A DNA stretch of 44,183 nt. Source: an uncultured Flavobacteriales bacterium (GTDB lineage Bacteria; Bacteroidota; Bacteroidia; Flavobacteriales_G; Salibacteraceae). A program made the translations under genes and the position numbers. The notes beneath the pieces are model-generated. The model saw only the letters and a program-made list of their open reading frames with translations. It made no database searches and was not told the origin of the DNA. The stretch spans positions 1 through 44,183 of the forward strand of contig CAJXNO010000020.1 of assembly GCA_913057205.1 (NCBI GenBank). Reading direction: 5' to 3'. Below, one piece after another: positions 16,027-24,715 of the stretch; position 1 is the stretch's first letter, and each line of letters begins with the position of its first letter.

Positions 16027-16824
16027 TTATCCGCCAGTCGTGTTCTGAAACTGAACGATCAAGAAATAGGTGAGGATCAAAGAAGATACTACGCCCAAGA
16101 CCTGTGAAGTGGTCTGGAGGATCTGTCGACCAGCGAAATACGACGGTTCAACGTAGATGATGTCGTTGGCCCGCACATAATAAAGGTTCGCATCTTTCAA
16201 TCCTTGCGCTGTTGAGAGGTCCAGTTTGAAGATCTGTGGATCGTTGAGATCGCCTCGTACTACCTTGATCTTGTGTGCTTTACCGCCCGTGGAGAGTCCA
16301 CCCGCCAAAGCCAACGCTTCGATCACGGTGGTGTATTCGTTCTGGATTGGAATCACCCTGGCTGCACCTCCGGTACCTGGAAAGACCACCACGCGGCGAT
16401 TGTTCACCTGGAGCATGACAAAAGGCTCATTGTAATAGTTGCTGTACTTGTCTTCCAAATAGGTCTCTGTCGCTTTGAGGTTCATCCCCGCCACTTTCAT
16501 TCGACCGATGATCGGTAAGTTGATGGAGCTGTCTGCCTCGATCAGGTAGGTGAAGCTGTTCTGCGCATTCAGTGCGATGTTGTTGCGTGCACCTTCGTCG
16601 ATCGAGGTAAGGTCGATGATCTTGAAACCCTGGTTGGAGAACAAGCGAAAGTTGATGATGTCTCCAGGTTGCAGGATGTAGTCGTGTGCCGTCGTATCTG
16701 TGGCCTCGGCGTAGGGATACTTTCCCTTTGTACGCAACATGACACTGGGGTCAAAGATTCGGCAACTGCTCAGAAAGCTCGCAACTACCAAGAGAAGGAT
16801 AAGCGATCGGTATGGTCTTAACAT
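16027..16824 (-). CDS. wza: Polysaccharide export lipoprotein (Wza/BexD-like)
   Basis: An outer-membrane polysaccharide export protein. From the ATG at 16824 it has 265 residues and a clean lipoprotein signal (MLRPYRSLILLLVVASFLSSC, Cys21). The poly-export domain begins YILQPGDIINFRLFSNQG, followed by two SLBB-like segments (INLPIIGRMKVAGMNLKATETYLEDKY; GAARVIPIQNEYTTVIEALALAGG) and VRANDIIYVEPS. A hydrophobic helix ends the protein (VLGVVSSLILTYFLIVQF), as in many Bacteroidota versions. An alternative ATG at 16875 adds 17 residues and overlaps the preceding stop as ATGA; that could be the real start through coupling, but the signal peptide favours 16824. wzc follows after 2 bases. Confidence 0.88.
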   Translation of the reverse strand: MLRPYRSLILLLVVASFLSSCRIFDPSVMLRTKGKYPYAEATDTTAHDYILQPGDIINFRLFSNQGFKIIDLTSIDEGARNNIALNAQNSFTYLIEADSSINLPIIGRMKVAGMNLKATETYLEDKYSNYYNEPFVMLQVNNRRVVVFPGTGGAARVIPIQNEYTTVIEALALAGGLSTGGKAHKIKVVRGDLNDPQIFKLDLSTAQGLKDANLYYVRANDIIYVEPSYFAGRQILQTTSQVLGVVSSLILTYFLIVQFQNTTGG

Positions 16825-16871
16825 ATTTGAAAGCACTTTGAAATACAAAGTAAATGATTTTTGTTGCAAGT

Positions 16872-18080
16872 TCATAGGTTTTTTTCTTTCAACAGCTTGA
16901 GGTAGAGCGATTGCATGTCGTCTACTAATCGTTTATAGGAAAAGGATTGATTCACATGCGCTCGTCCAACCTTACCCATGGCGGAGCGCTTCTCAGGTTG
17001 ACCGATCAAGCGGTCCAAATGATCATTGAACACCGCCTGGGCATTTACATCGCACAGGAAGGCAGATCCATTTTCTACCACCATGTCCTCAATGCCTCCT
17101 ACGCGGGTGCTTACAATGGGTTTTGCTGCACTCTGGGCATCGATCATGCTCACTGGGGTGCCCTCGTTCAACGAGGTTAGGGCAACGATGTCCAGTCCGG
17201 CCATCACATCGTCTACCTCTTTGATCCATGATGTAAAACAGAGGGGGCGTAACTCAGAAGGGGCCGTCTTCCACTCGAAGAGGATCTTTGCCTTATCGCA
17301 GTAATGCAGCAGGTCCTGTCTCGACTCCCCATCGCCGATCACAAAGAAGCGTGCGTTTGGGTGCTTTTTCGATAGGGCTTTCACCGCATCCAAGAACATG
17401 TGATGGCGCTTGATCGGTACCAGCCTACCCACAATGCCGATGGCTACATCATCCTTCCTGAGGTTGAAACGGGTTCGAAACCGGTTGCGTTTTTCGGCCT
17501 GATCCACATTGAAGCGTTCCAAGTCAAACCCCAACGGAACTACCTCAACGTGCTTCTTCGGCGCGATCTTATGGACCTCACTCAATTCATACTTCTGAAT
17601 AGCACTGATCGCGATTATACGTGTAGACCGCTTTGCCAACCATTGTTCGATGTTCTTGTAGAACAATGTCTTCAGCTTTCCAAAGTAGGAGTGAAATACG
17701 TGACCGTGAAAGGTGTGCAGCACGATCGGCACGCCCTCATGGATGGCGGCAAGTCTGCCCAAAGCACCAGCCTTGGATGCATGCGTATGCACAATGTGTG
17801 GTTTGAAGGCCTTGATCTGGGCCCGTATTTCTCGGTAAGCACGCAGGTCGCGCATCGGAGAAACAGAGCGTTGCATTTTCGCAACCACTACGGGTTCAAT
17901 CCCTAGGTTTTCCAAGATGAACAATGACGATGCCTCCGAGGCGTCTTTCATACCACCTACCAATCGCGTCTCGAAACGCTCGTCCATGTACGCCGTGAGG
18001 TAGGCCACGTTGAAGGTTGGTCCTCCCAAATTAAAGCGGTTGATGATGCGCAATACCCGTATCTTCTCTCCCTTCTCCAT
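16872..18080 (-). CDS. Glycosyltransferase family 1/4 (GT-B fold)
   Basis: A 402-residue retaining GT-B glycosyltransferase from the ATG at 18080 (MEKGEKIRVLRIINRFNLGGP), chosen because it lies 5 bases after the asnB stop; a start at 18131 would sit inside asnB. The N-terminal acceptor domain has HIVHTHASKAGALGRLAA and HTFHGHVFHSYF. The C-terminal donor domain has IGIVGRLVPIKRHHMFLDAV, FVIGDGESRQDL and the catalytic Glu region TSLNEGTPVSMIDAQSAAKPIVSTRVGG. It probably adds a sugar in assembly of the exopolysaccharide exported by the adjacent Wza/Wzc system. Donor and acceptor cannot be deduced. Confidence 0.9.
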   Translation of the reverse strand: MEKGEKIRVLRIINRFNLGGPTFNVAYLTAYMDERFETRLVGGMKDASEASSLFILENLGIEPVVVAKMQRSVSPMRDLRAYREIRAQIKAFKPHIVHTHASKAGALGRLAAIHEGVPIVLHTFHGHVFHSYFGKLKTLFYKNIEQWLAKRSTRIIAISAIQKYELSEVHKIAPKKHVEVVPLGFDLERFNVDQAEKRNRFRTRFNLRKDDVAIGIVGRLVPIKRHHMFLDAVKALSKKHPNARFFVIGDGESRQDLLHYCDKAKILFEWKTAPSELRPLCFTSWIKEVDDVMAGLDIVALTSLNEGTPVSMIDAQSAAKPIVSTRVGGIEDMVVENGSAFLCDVNAQAVFNDHLDRLIGQPEKRSAMGKVGRAHVNQSFSYKRLVDDMQSLYLKLLKEKNL

Positions 18081-18085
18081 CGTGC

Positions 18086-20014
18086 TTACATGTGTTGCTT
18101 GTACCAGTGTTGAAAGGCCAACAGCGACCAAGCATTCGCAGCGCTGTCGCCCGGATTATTCGAATACAACTTCTTCTTCAATTCATCGATCGCAAAGGCA
18201 TTGAAAAGACCTTGTTCTTGGAGGAAGTCCTTGTCCGCACAGAGCGACTCAAACCGTTCTTTCATCGGACCCTTGAACCACGTGAGTAAAGGCACCTCGA
18301 AGCCTTTTTTCGGACGATCAAAGACACTGCTTGGTAGCAGATCCCGGTAGGTATCTTGTAAGATCTTCTTCTTGGTGAAGGAGTTTACCTTGAACATCAC
18401 CGGCAGACGAAAAGCATGCTGTACCACGAAATGATCGAGCAGGGGAGTGCGGACCTCTAATGCTGACATCATGCTGGTCATATCGACCTTGTAGAGCATG
18501 TCATTGGAGAGCACCATTTGCATGTCGCTCAGCAAAACTTCGTTGAAGGTGCCGTTCTTCTTGATGCTCCGGAGCAGGTGGTCTTTTCGCTTCTTATAGA
18601 CGTGTGCTTCGTCTGAGAGGCGTTGGGTTCGCGGCAACACCTCCTCTTTGATGAGGAAGTTCACCTCCTCTTCCGTCAACATGCCCGCCCAGCGCCAATA
18701 GCGGTCTCTCGGGTTGAGTTGATATCCGTAGCTGAACTTTTGCAATTGCCGGGCAAGGTTTCCCATCCTGCTGTTTCGGGATGCCGGCATCCGATTCCAA
18801 AGCCATCCAAGCTTTCCGATGCTGTGTTCCATCAACTTCGGGTTTCGTAGCCTGAATTCGGCTCCGTGCTTGTGATACCCGCCGAACAACTCATCGCCCC
18901 CATCGCCGCTCAGGGCTACGGTCACGTGCTTTTTAGCATAACGAGAAAGCAAGTACATATTCAACGCTGAAGCATCGGCAAAGGGCTCGTCCATATGATC
19001 AAGAACGGCACTGGCCGACTCCAATAGATCGCTATCGCGCACGTCTAACAGGTGATGCTTGATACCGAGGTGTTTGGCCACTTCCTTCGCGTATCCGCTC
19101 TCATCGTAGTAGGGCTGATCGGGAAACCCGATGCTGAAGGCTTCAATGTCTGGTTTCTCTTCTGCCGCGATGGCGGTGATGATGCTCGAGTCAATGCCTC
19201 CACTCAGAAAGGTGCCCACCGGTACATCTGCGATCAAGCGTTGTTTGATCGAGGCGCGGACGAATCGTTTCAGTACCTTCTGTGCTTCCTTGTAATCGTG
19301 GGCCACGAGCTTTTTCTCTCCCTCGGGCTCGTAAGGAATCTGGTACCAACGCTCCTGTTGTACATCCAGTTTTCCGTCTTTCCATTGCACCATCAGGGAG
19401 CATCCTTGCTCAAGTTTGTAGTGATCCTTTAGGATGGTACTGGGTGCAGGAATGTAGTTGAACTTGAAATAGGTGAAGAGTGAAACCTTATCGATCTCTC
19501 GTTGATATCCCAATGAATGTAAGGCCTTGAGCTCGCTTGAAAAAGCAAAGGTGTCCTCCGTTAAACGGTAGACCAAAGGCTTAATACCAAATCGGTCACG
19601 GGCTACGAACAGACGCTCTTCTTCACGGTCCCACACCGCAAAGGCGAAGAACCCGTTAAGCTTGGACAAGCAAGCTGCACCTTGTTGCATGTACAAGGCC
19701 AAGAGGACTTCCGTATCGCTCGTGGTGTTGAATGAGTATCCGCCTTGTTCGGCTTCTTGCCGCAATGCAGCGTGGTTGTAGATCTCTCCGTTGAAAATGA
19801 TCGCAAAACGTCCTGATGGATCGCTCATCGGTTGGTGTGATCGCGCGTCGAGGTCGATGATGGAGAGGCGGGTATGACCGATGGCCACAGGTGGGGTAAT
19901 CATCACCGCTTGGTGGTCTGGTCCACGATGATCAAGCTGATGCACGGCGTTCTCAAAGCGATCAAACGCCTTGCTACTAGGGTGTAGGTCTACGAGTCCG
20001 AGGATTCCGCACAT
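18086..20014 (-). CDS. asnB: Glutamine-hydrolysing asparagine synthetase
   Basis: A 642-residue class II glutamine amidotransferase plus synthetase. Cys2 (MCGILGLVD) is the nucleophile for glutamine hydrolysis. The N-terminal domain continues with HRGPDH, RLSIIDL, FNGEIYN and SDTEVLL; the PP-loop ATP site is SGGIDSS at 271-277, followed by ALSGDGGDELFGGY. Homologues inside polysaccharide clusters often amidate sugar acids or peptides rather than free aspartate, so its location between a sugar-transfer gene and an arsenosugar-type gene leaves the true acceptor open. It starts 18 bases after the TIGR04282 gene stop and ends 5 bases before the next gene. Confidence 0.93.
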   Translation of the reverse strand: MCGILGLVDLHPSSKAFDRFENAVHQLDHRGPDHQAVMITPPVAIGHTRLSIIDLDARSHQPMSDPSGRFAIIFNGEIYNHAALRQEAEQGGYSFNTTSDTEVLLALYMQQGAACLSKLNGFFAFAVWDREEERLFVARDRFGIKPLVYRLTEDTFAFSSELKALHSLGYQREIDKVSLFTYFKFNYIPAPSTILKDHYKLEQGCSLMVQWKDGKLDVQQERWYQIPYEPEGEKKLVAHDYKEAQKVLKRFVRASIKQRLIADVPVGTFLSGGIDSSIITAIAAEEKPDIEAFSIGFPDQPYYDESGYAKEVAKHLGIKHHLLDVRDSDLLESASAVLDHMDEPFADASALNMYLLSRYAKKHVTVALSGDGGDELFGGYHKHGAEFRLRNPKLMEHSIGKLGWLWNRMPASRNSRMGNLARQLQKFSYGYQLNPRDRYWRWAGMLTEEEVNFLIKEEVLPRTQRLSDEAHVYKKRKDHLLRSIKKNGTFNEVLLSDMQMVLSNDMLYKVDMTSMMSALEVRTPLLDHFVVQHAFRLPVMFKVNSFTKKKILQDTYRDLLPSSVFDRPKKGFEVPLLTWFKGPMKERFESLCADKDFLQEQGLFNAFAIDELKKKLYSNNPGDSAANAWSLLAFQHWYKQHM

Positions 20015-20032
20015 GCCTACAAAAAAGCAGAA

Positions 20033-20656
20033 TTAAAACCAGTCTTCTGACTTCTGTTCCGGGAACTTATCAAGACCATCTAGGTCTTCGATTGTATCGA
20101 TATCGTTCAGGGTCTTAAGCAAGTAGTACTTGGCATCCATCTTCTTCAGGTCTAAAATGGTGTCCATCAGTACATCCGGTGTGCTCCAGGTCTTGTCTTC
20201 AAAGAGGGTCGGTAAGAATTTGCGCATGCCGATCAGGTAGTAGCCACCATCTTTCGCGGGACCCAAGACCACATCATTACTTTCTAAAACGGCAAAAGCT
20301 TCTTTGATCATGTAGGTCTCCAATTCAATGCAATCACTGCCGATTATGATCGCCCGCTGCTTCCCTGCCGCGAAGGCTTCCGCAAAGGCGTTTTGCATTC
20401 GCTCTCCGACATCTTCACCTTGTTGCAGGTGCTTGTCAAAGACCATGTTATCCCACAGGTCATTATTGTTGACGTTTTCCGAGTAGTAGACGCATTTATC
20501 GGCGTTCAAACCCTTGGTCACCTCACGGGTATACAGGAGCATCTTGCGATAGAGCGCGGTTGCTTGCTCGTCGCCAATCGCTTTTGCGAGGCGCGTTTTG
20601 ACCTTTCCCTTTTCGGGGTTTCGGACAAAGATGATGAGTCGATCGTTTTCCGTCAC
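20033..20656 (-). CDS. TIGR04282 / DUF2064 family glycosyltransferase (arsenosugar-associated)
   Basis: A 207-residue single-domain GT-A-like protein. It begins LIIFVRNPEKGKVKTRLAKAIGD, the signature of the DUF2064 family; later motifs are GEDVGERMQNAFAEAF, AIIIGSDCIEL and VVLGPAKDGGYYLIGM. In the TIGRFAM scheme members next to the ArsS radical SAM protein are called arsenosugar biosynthesis glycosyltransferases. It follows arsS by 9 bases, so both are probably on one transcript. The assignment to arsenic metabolism depends on that context; the chemistry of this protein is not proven to my knowledge. Confidence 0.82.
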   Translation of the reverse strand: MTENDRLIIFVRNPEKGKVKTRLAKAIGDEQATALYRKMLLYTREVTKGLNADKCVYYSENVNNNDLWDNMVFDKHLQQGEDVGERMQNAFAEAFAAGKQRAIIIGSDCIELETYMIKEAFAVLESNDVVLGPAKDGGYYLIGMRKFLPTLFEDKTWSTPDVLMDTILDLKKMDAKYYLLKTLNDIDTIEDLDGLDKFPEQKSEDWF

Positions 20657-20665
20657 AGAACAAAG

Positions 20666-21724
20666 TTAAACCAATGTTCCCTGACATGATGAACCTGCGC
20701 CCGCAGTACATCCATAACAGTGTTGGTTCACTACAATCTTCCGTTCTAGAAGCGCTTTGAGGTCGAAATCTCGAATGTGTTTCGGCGCGTCGCCAGCAGT
20801 TGGTAATTCGAGCATCTGGTTGAAGTCGCAATCATACAGTCGGCCATCCCAACCGATCGACAAGGTGTTCGTGCACATCACACCTTCCACTGCAGCTGGA
20901 TTGAACGCTTCCACGAGTTTGTCCATGTAGTCCTCATAATTGTCTGTTCTGATCAAGTATTCCAAGTACCTACTGATGGGGAGGTTGGTGATGCAAAGCA
21001 GTTGATTGAATTGGATATCGAACTGCTCCCGTAATGCGGTCTTGAAATCATGTTCCAATGCGTCTTGAGGAGCAGGTAAAAAGGCACCTACCGGGTTGTA
21101 AACAAGGTCTAAGACCAGTCCGGTTTCGGGCTGACCATAACCCAGGGCGTTCAGGACTTGAAGTGCTTCTATACTTTTTTGAAAAACGCCATTGCCGCGC
21201 TGGCGATCCGTCTTGTCGGCATCATAGAACGGGAGGGAGGATACCACACGCAATCGGTGCTTCGCGAAGAATGCCGGTAAGTTCTTGTACTGTTGGTTCG
21301 CGCGAAGAATGGTGAGGTTAGATCGCACGATGATCTCGTCGACGTGAGGACGCGCTGCTTCGATGAGCCAGCGGAAATTCGGATTCATCTCTGGTGCACC
21401 GCCTGTGAGGTCCAGGGTCTTGATGTCATGCTTGCGTAACACCGCTAAACAGGCCTCCATCGTTTCTTGGTCCATGATCTCCTTCCGATCCGGTCCGGCA
21501 TCAACATGGCAATGCTTGCAGGTCTGGTTGCACATGTAGCCCAAATTCATTTGAAAGATATCCAAGGACTTCGGACGCAATGGCTGCAGTCCGTTTTCTT
21601 GGAGCTTATCTCCAAAGCGTGGAAGCTCACCCGACTCGAATAACCCACCTTCGAGCCATTCGATCTGTTTGGCAGGATCGCTCAGTGGATTGGATTGACG
21701 TTGAAGTGTTTTTAGCAATGACAT
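20666..21724 (-). CDS. arsS: ArsS-type radical SAM / Cys-rich domain protein
   Basis: A 352-residue radical SAM enzyme. The 4Fe-4S cluster motif is CNQTCKHC at residues 65-72, followed by VDAGPDR and the GGAPEMNP motif that binds SAM. The C-terminal Cys-rich domain has CTNTLSIGWDGRLYDCDFNQML and ends CYGCTAGAGSSCQG, both hallmarks of the ArsS family. In cyanobacteria ArsS makes a dimethylarsinoyl-deoxyadenosine precursor of arsenosugars from a methylated arsenic compound and SAM. The ATG begins 1 base after the stop of the AhpD-like gene, so the two are tightly coupled. No ArsM-like methyltransferase is present in the window, so the substrate source must lie elsewhere or the role differs. Confidence 0.9.
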   Translation of the reverse strand: MSLLKTLQRQSNPLSDPAKQIEWLEGGLFESGELPRFGDKLQENGLQPLRPKSLDIFQMNLGYMCNQTCKHCHVDAGPDRKEIMDQETMEACLAVLRKHDIKTLDLTGGAPEMNPNFRWLIEAARPHVDEIIVRSNLTILRANQQYKNLPAFFAKHRLRVVSSLPFYDADKTDRQRGNGVFQKSIEALQVLNALGYGQPETGLVLDLVYNPVGAFLPAPQDALEHDFKTALREQFDIQFNQLLCITNLPISRYLEYLIRTDNYEDYMDKLVEAFNPAAVEGVMCTNTLSIGWDGRLYDCDFNQMLELPTAGDAPKHIRDFDLKALLERKIVVNQHCYGCTAGAGSSCQGTLV

Positions 21725-21725
21725 A

Positions 21726-22058
21726 TCACATCTCTTGCTTGTTCACTTTGTTCATCATCTGAACTCCGTGCACCAAAGAAGCACCACCTCGGATGGCCCC
21801 TGCTACGTGAACGGCCTCCATCATCTGTTCTTTGTTGTAACCGAACTTCATGCTCTCTTCGGTGTAGGCATCAATGCAGTATGGACATTGCACCGCATGC
21901 GAAACCGCGAGCGCAATCAGTGCTTTTTCACGCGCAGTCAAGGCACCTTCTTCAAAGACAGCTCCATACCAGTCGAAGAATTTATCGGCCAGTTCTTTAT
22001 CGAAGTCGGCGATCTTGCCGAATTTCTTGAGGTCTCTTGATTCGTAGTATGATGACAT
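21726..22058 (-). CDS. Arsenosugar-associated peroxidase-like protein (carboxymuconolactone decarboxylase/AhpD fold)
   Basis: A 110-residue all-helical AhpD/CMD-fold protein. The redox motif is CPYCIDAY with Cys58 and Cys61, preceded by REKALIALAVSHAVQ and followed by a Gly/Ala-rich helix (AGAIRGGASLVHGV). Small proteins of this type immediately upstream of ArsS are recognised as arsenosugar biosynthesis-associated peroxidase-like proteins. The start MSSYYESRDLKKFGKI is typical of the group as I recall it. It is the first gene of the long minus-strand run. Whether it reduces a peroxide, an arsenic intermediate or has another thiol role is unknown. Confidence 0.85.
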   Translation of the reverse strand: MSSYYESRDLKKFGKIADFDKELADKFFDWYGAVFEEGALTAREKALIALAVSHAVQCPYCIDAYTEESMKFGYNKEQMMEAVHVAGAIRGGASLVHGVQMMNKVNKQEM

Positions 22059-22188
22059 ATGATGAGTTTTAGGGCTGCAATGTTGGGTTTTCAGACGATC
22101 GGTTTTCGTTTTCCTTACAACTTTTTAGAAAGCGATCATCGCTTGAATTGAAAACGCTTTGGGATGGAATTGTTCGCACATTTGCCGG

Positions 22189-22779
22189 ATGAATTTTTTC
22201 AAGAAACAGTGGGAGGCCTTCAAGCAGAAATCGATCTGGGGTAAACTGAGTGATCTGCTCTTTGTGGCATTGCTCGCCATGTTGATCAACTCAGATGGAC
22301 GCATCTTCTTGCAGCGCATTGTGTTGGAAACCGGCATCTTCGGTTCATTCTACGAGAACGTGGATGAGGAGATCACCCCGGCCAACTGGGACTTTACCTT
22401 TGTTGACCTGGAAGGAAACCCACATCAATTGAGAGAGTTTCGGGGGCGTCCGATCTTCTTGAACTTCTGGGCAACTTGGTGTCCACCATGCAATGCCGAG
22501 ATCCCGAGTATGATTGACTTGATGGCTTCATGCGAGGACCAAGACTTGGCATTCTTGCTGGTAACACGTGAACCGGTGCCTAAGGTCCGTGCCTTCTTAG
22601 CGAAGAAGAATTGGGATATCCCAGTTTACATCGGTCAACTGCTGCCTGCCATGGAGCTCAATTACAGCTCATTACCAACCACCTTCATCATCAATGAGGA
22701 CGGTCGCCTGGTGCATGAATCCACAGGAGCCAAGAAGTGGAATGACGAGGAGATTTTGCAGTATTTCTCTTGTGAGTAG
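22189..22779 (+). CDS. TlpA-like membrane-anchored thioredoxin
   Basis: A 196-residue protein from the ATG at 22189 (a TTG ten codons upstream is less likely). One membrane segment is visible near residues 20-35 (LSDLLFVALLAMLINS), then a TlpA/ResA-like thioredoxin domain. The active site is W-C-P-P-C at 97-101 in FWATWCPPCNAEIPSM, and the cis-Pro segment is SLPTTFIINEDGRLVHE. The CPPC motif suggests a periplasmic thiol reductase, for example in cytochrome c maturation or repair of oxidised thiols. It is divergent from the arsenosugar-type genes and convergent with the acyltransferase gene, with 7 bases between their stops. Confidence 0.88.
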   Translation: MNFFKKQWEAFKQKSIWGKLSDLLFVALLAMLINSDGRIFLQRIVLETGIFGSFYENVDEEITPANWDFTFVDLEGNPHQLREFRGRPIFLNFWATWCPPCNAEIPSMIDLMASCEDQDLAFLLVTREPVPKVRAFLAKKNWDIPVYIGQLLPAMELNYSSLPTTFIINEDGRLVHESTGAKKWNDEEILQYFSCE

Positions 22780-22786
22780 TCGTCTC

Positions 22787-24586
22787 CTAGGCGACCAGGT
22801 TTCGTTCCATCATCGCCTTTTCCAGTGAAGGGTCATTCAACTCCCGCATCAATGAAATGATGGTTTGGCTCGGTACATCGTAAATGTCCAGAACCATCAG
22901 TCCGTCCAATGCATTATTGAACTTCGGATCGGTGTTGAATCCGATCACCTTTGCGTTCTGCTTGATGTAATTCTTGAACAAAACGGGCAGTCGAAGGCCC
23001 ATAGGCTCTATGTCTTCGATCAATTGATCCAGCTTGCTCAGGTCTTGTTGAGATGACCTCAATAGGATGTCGATGTCAACATCCACAGCAGGTACCCTGA
23101 AGTGTTTCTTCGGTTTGATCGATTGGGCCAGATCGGCATCGTAGAAATTCCGCTTCAGAAACTCGATTAAAATGCCTTTAGAGAATCCGGAGAACTGGTT
23201 GCTGATGCTCACCGGTCCGGTCAGGTAGCGGTAGTTCGGGTGTTTCAGGAGGAAGACCAAGATGCCCTTCCACAACAAGAACAGAGGTAGAGGCTTTCGC
23301 TGGTACGACTGCACAATGAAGCTTCTACCCAATTCAAGCGATTCGGAAAGCATAGGGTAGAGTTTCGGACGGATCTTGAAAAGTTGACGGATGTAGAAAC
23401 CCTTGACACCGTATTCTTGCATGATCTCACTGCCTTTTCCGATGCGGTAGCCGCCTACAATGCAGGCAGCATCGCGATCCCAGATGATCAGATGATCGTA
23501 GTAGAGGTCGAATTCATCGATGTCATAGGCTTGATGGGTGCCTTCTCCTTCTGCACGGTAGGTAATCTCTCGCAGTCGACCGATCTCCATCAACGTATGC
23601 GGTAGCTTTTGGCTTGGCGCACAGTAAACGTCGTAGTTGGAAGAACGCAGGAGAAAATGCTTCTTACCCAGTGCTTCGATCTCTGCCTTCACCGTTCCCG
23701 CTGGTGGTGGTTCACCGATGGCTTGGGCTTCTTTTTTCCGCCGCAGCGAATACTGGAAGAAGGGCTTCACCTCCAGTGCGGTTCCTAAGGCGTAGGTCTT
23801 GGAGCGGATGTATCGTCCAAGTTGGTCCAGGTCTTCAAACTGTTTTTGCTCTGATGGCTTGATGGGTTTACCAATGCGTACTTCAATGCGACGATGCTGT
23901 TTATTCATCAGTTCACCTGGCAGGCGTGCAGTGCGCAATAAAGGATTGATCATTCCCAGCAGGTGAAACAACAGGCTGTTGGAACCACCAAAGTAGATCG
24001 GTACGATCGGAACTTCTGCCTTTGCCATGAGTTTGATCGCGCTTTTGTTCCAGGTGGTGTCGGTGATGAATCGTCCGTGGATCGATGATACCTCACCGGC
24101 AGGAAAACAGCCGAGCGCTTTACCTGCCCGAAGATGTGTTAATGCCGCGCGCATGCCAGCCAAGCTTGTTTCTCTAGAAACCCGCTGTTCAAAGGGATTC
24201 ACCGGTAGGAACATCTCGTTCAAGGGTTCAATGCGTTCAAGCAGGTAGTTGGCCAAGACCTTGAAATCAGGCCGGTATGCACCCACCAAGCGCATGAGGA
24301 TCAACCCGTCGATTCCTCCATAGGGGTGGTTGGATACCGTGATGAACGCGCCTTCCTTGGGTAGGTTTTGTAGGTCCTTTTCAGAGATATGAAATTCAAG
24401 GTCGATCTGCTCTAGGATACGATCGATAAAGTCCATAGGCGATTCAGACGCACAGGCGTTGGAGTAGAGGGTGTTGACATCATGGAGCTTCAACAAGCGC
24501 ATTGCGGCGCGGGCAATGTGCTCTGTCTTGAAGCGTTTGAAAGGAAGCGACGCCTGCACCTCCTCGGTGGTGAACAAATGTTTCAT
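22787..24586 (-). CDS. OlsF-like bifunctional acyltransferase (PlsC domain + GNAT/OlsB-like domain)
   Basis: A 599-residue fusion protein from ATG 24586. The N-terminal half is a PlsC-type acyltransferase with NHPYGGIDG (86-94), here with an HX5D spacing seen in the hemolysin-like subgroup, and FPAGEVSS further on. The C-terminal half (from about residue 310) looks like the OlsB/GNAT N-acyltransferase: ITYRAEGEGTHQAYDIDEFDLYYDHLIIWD, IVGGYRIGKG, ELGRSFIVQSYQRKPLPLFLLWKG and HPNYRYLTGPVSIS. Fused OlsA-OlsB proteins make ornithine or glycine aminolipids in Bacteroidota and some Proteobacteria, acylating the amine and then the hydroxyl of a 3-hydroxy fatty acid. The head-group amino acid cannot be predicted. 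Confidence 0.82.
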   Translation of the reverse strand: MKHLFTTEEVQASLPFKRFKTEHIARAAMRLLKLHDVNTLYSNACASESPMDFIDRILEQIDLEFHISEKDLQNLPKEGAFITVSNHPYGGIDGLILMRLVGAYRPDFKVLANYLLERIEPLNEMFLPVNPFEQRVSRETSLAGMRAALTHLRAGKALGCFPAGEVSSIHGRFITDTTWNKSAIKLMAKAEVPIVPIYFGGSNSLLFHLLGMINPLLRTARLPGELMNKQHRRIEVRIGKPIKPSEQKQFEDLDQLGRYIRSKTYALGTALEVKPFFQYSLRRKKEAQAIGEPPPAGTVKAEIEALGKKHFLLRSSNYDVYCAPSQKLPHTLMEIGRLREITYRAEGEGTHQAYDIDEFDLYYDHLIIWDRDAACIVGGYRIGKGSEIMQEYGVKGFYIRQLFKIRPKLYPMLSESLELGRSFIVQSYQRKPLPLFLLWKGILVFLLKHPNYRYLTGPVSISNQFSGFSKGILIEFLKRNFYDADLAQSIKPKKHFRVPAVDVDIDILLRSSQQDLSKLDQLIEDIEPMGLRLPVLFKNYIKQNAKVIGFNTDPKFNNALDGLMVLDIYDVPSQTIISLMRELNDPSLEKAMMERNLVA

Positions 24587-24715
24587 ACACCAACAAAGTT
24601 TGATCAAGCAGCTTAAGTCCTTATGCCAAGTGCATTAAACATCCGTTATGCTATATCGATTATAATGTTTCCCGTTTTAAGTTTTTGGATTTGCTCTGTT
24701 CGCTACATTCGCTCC

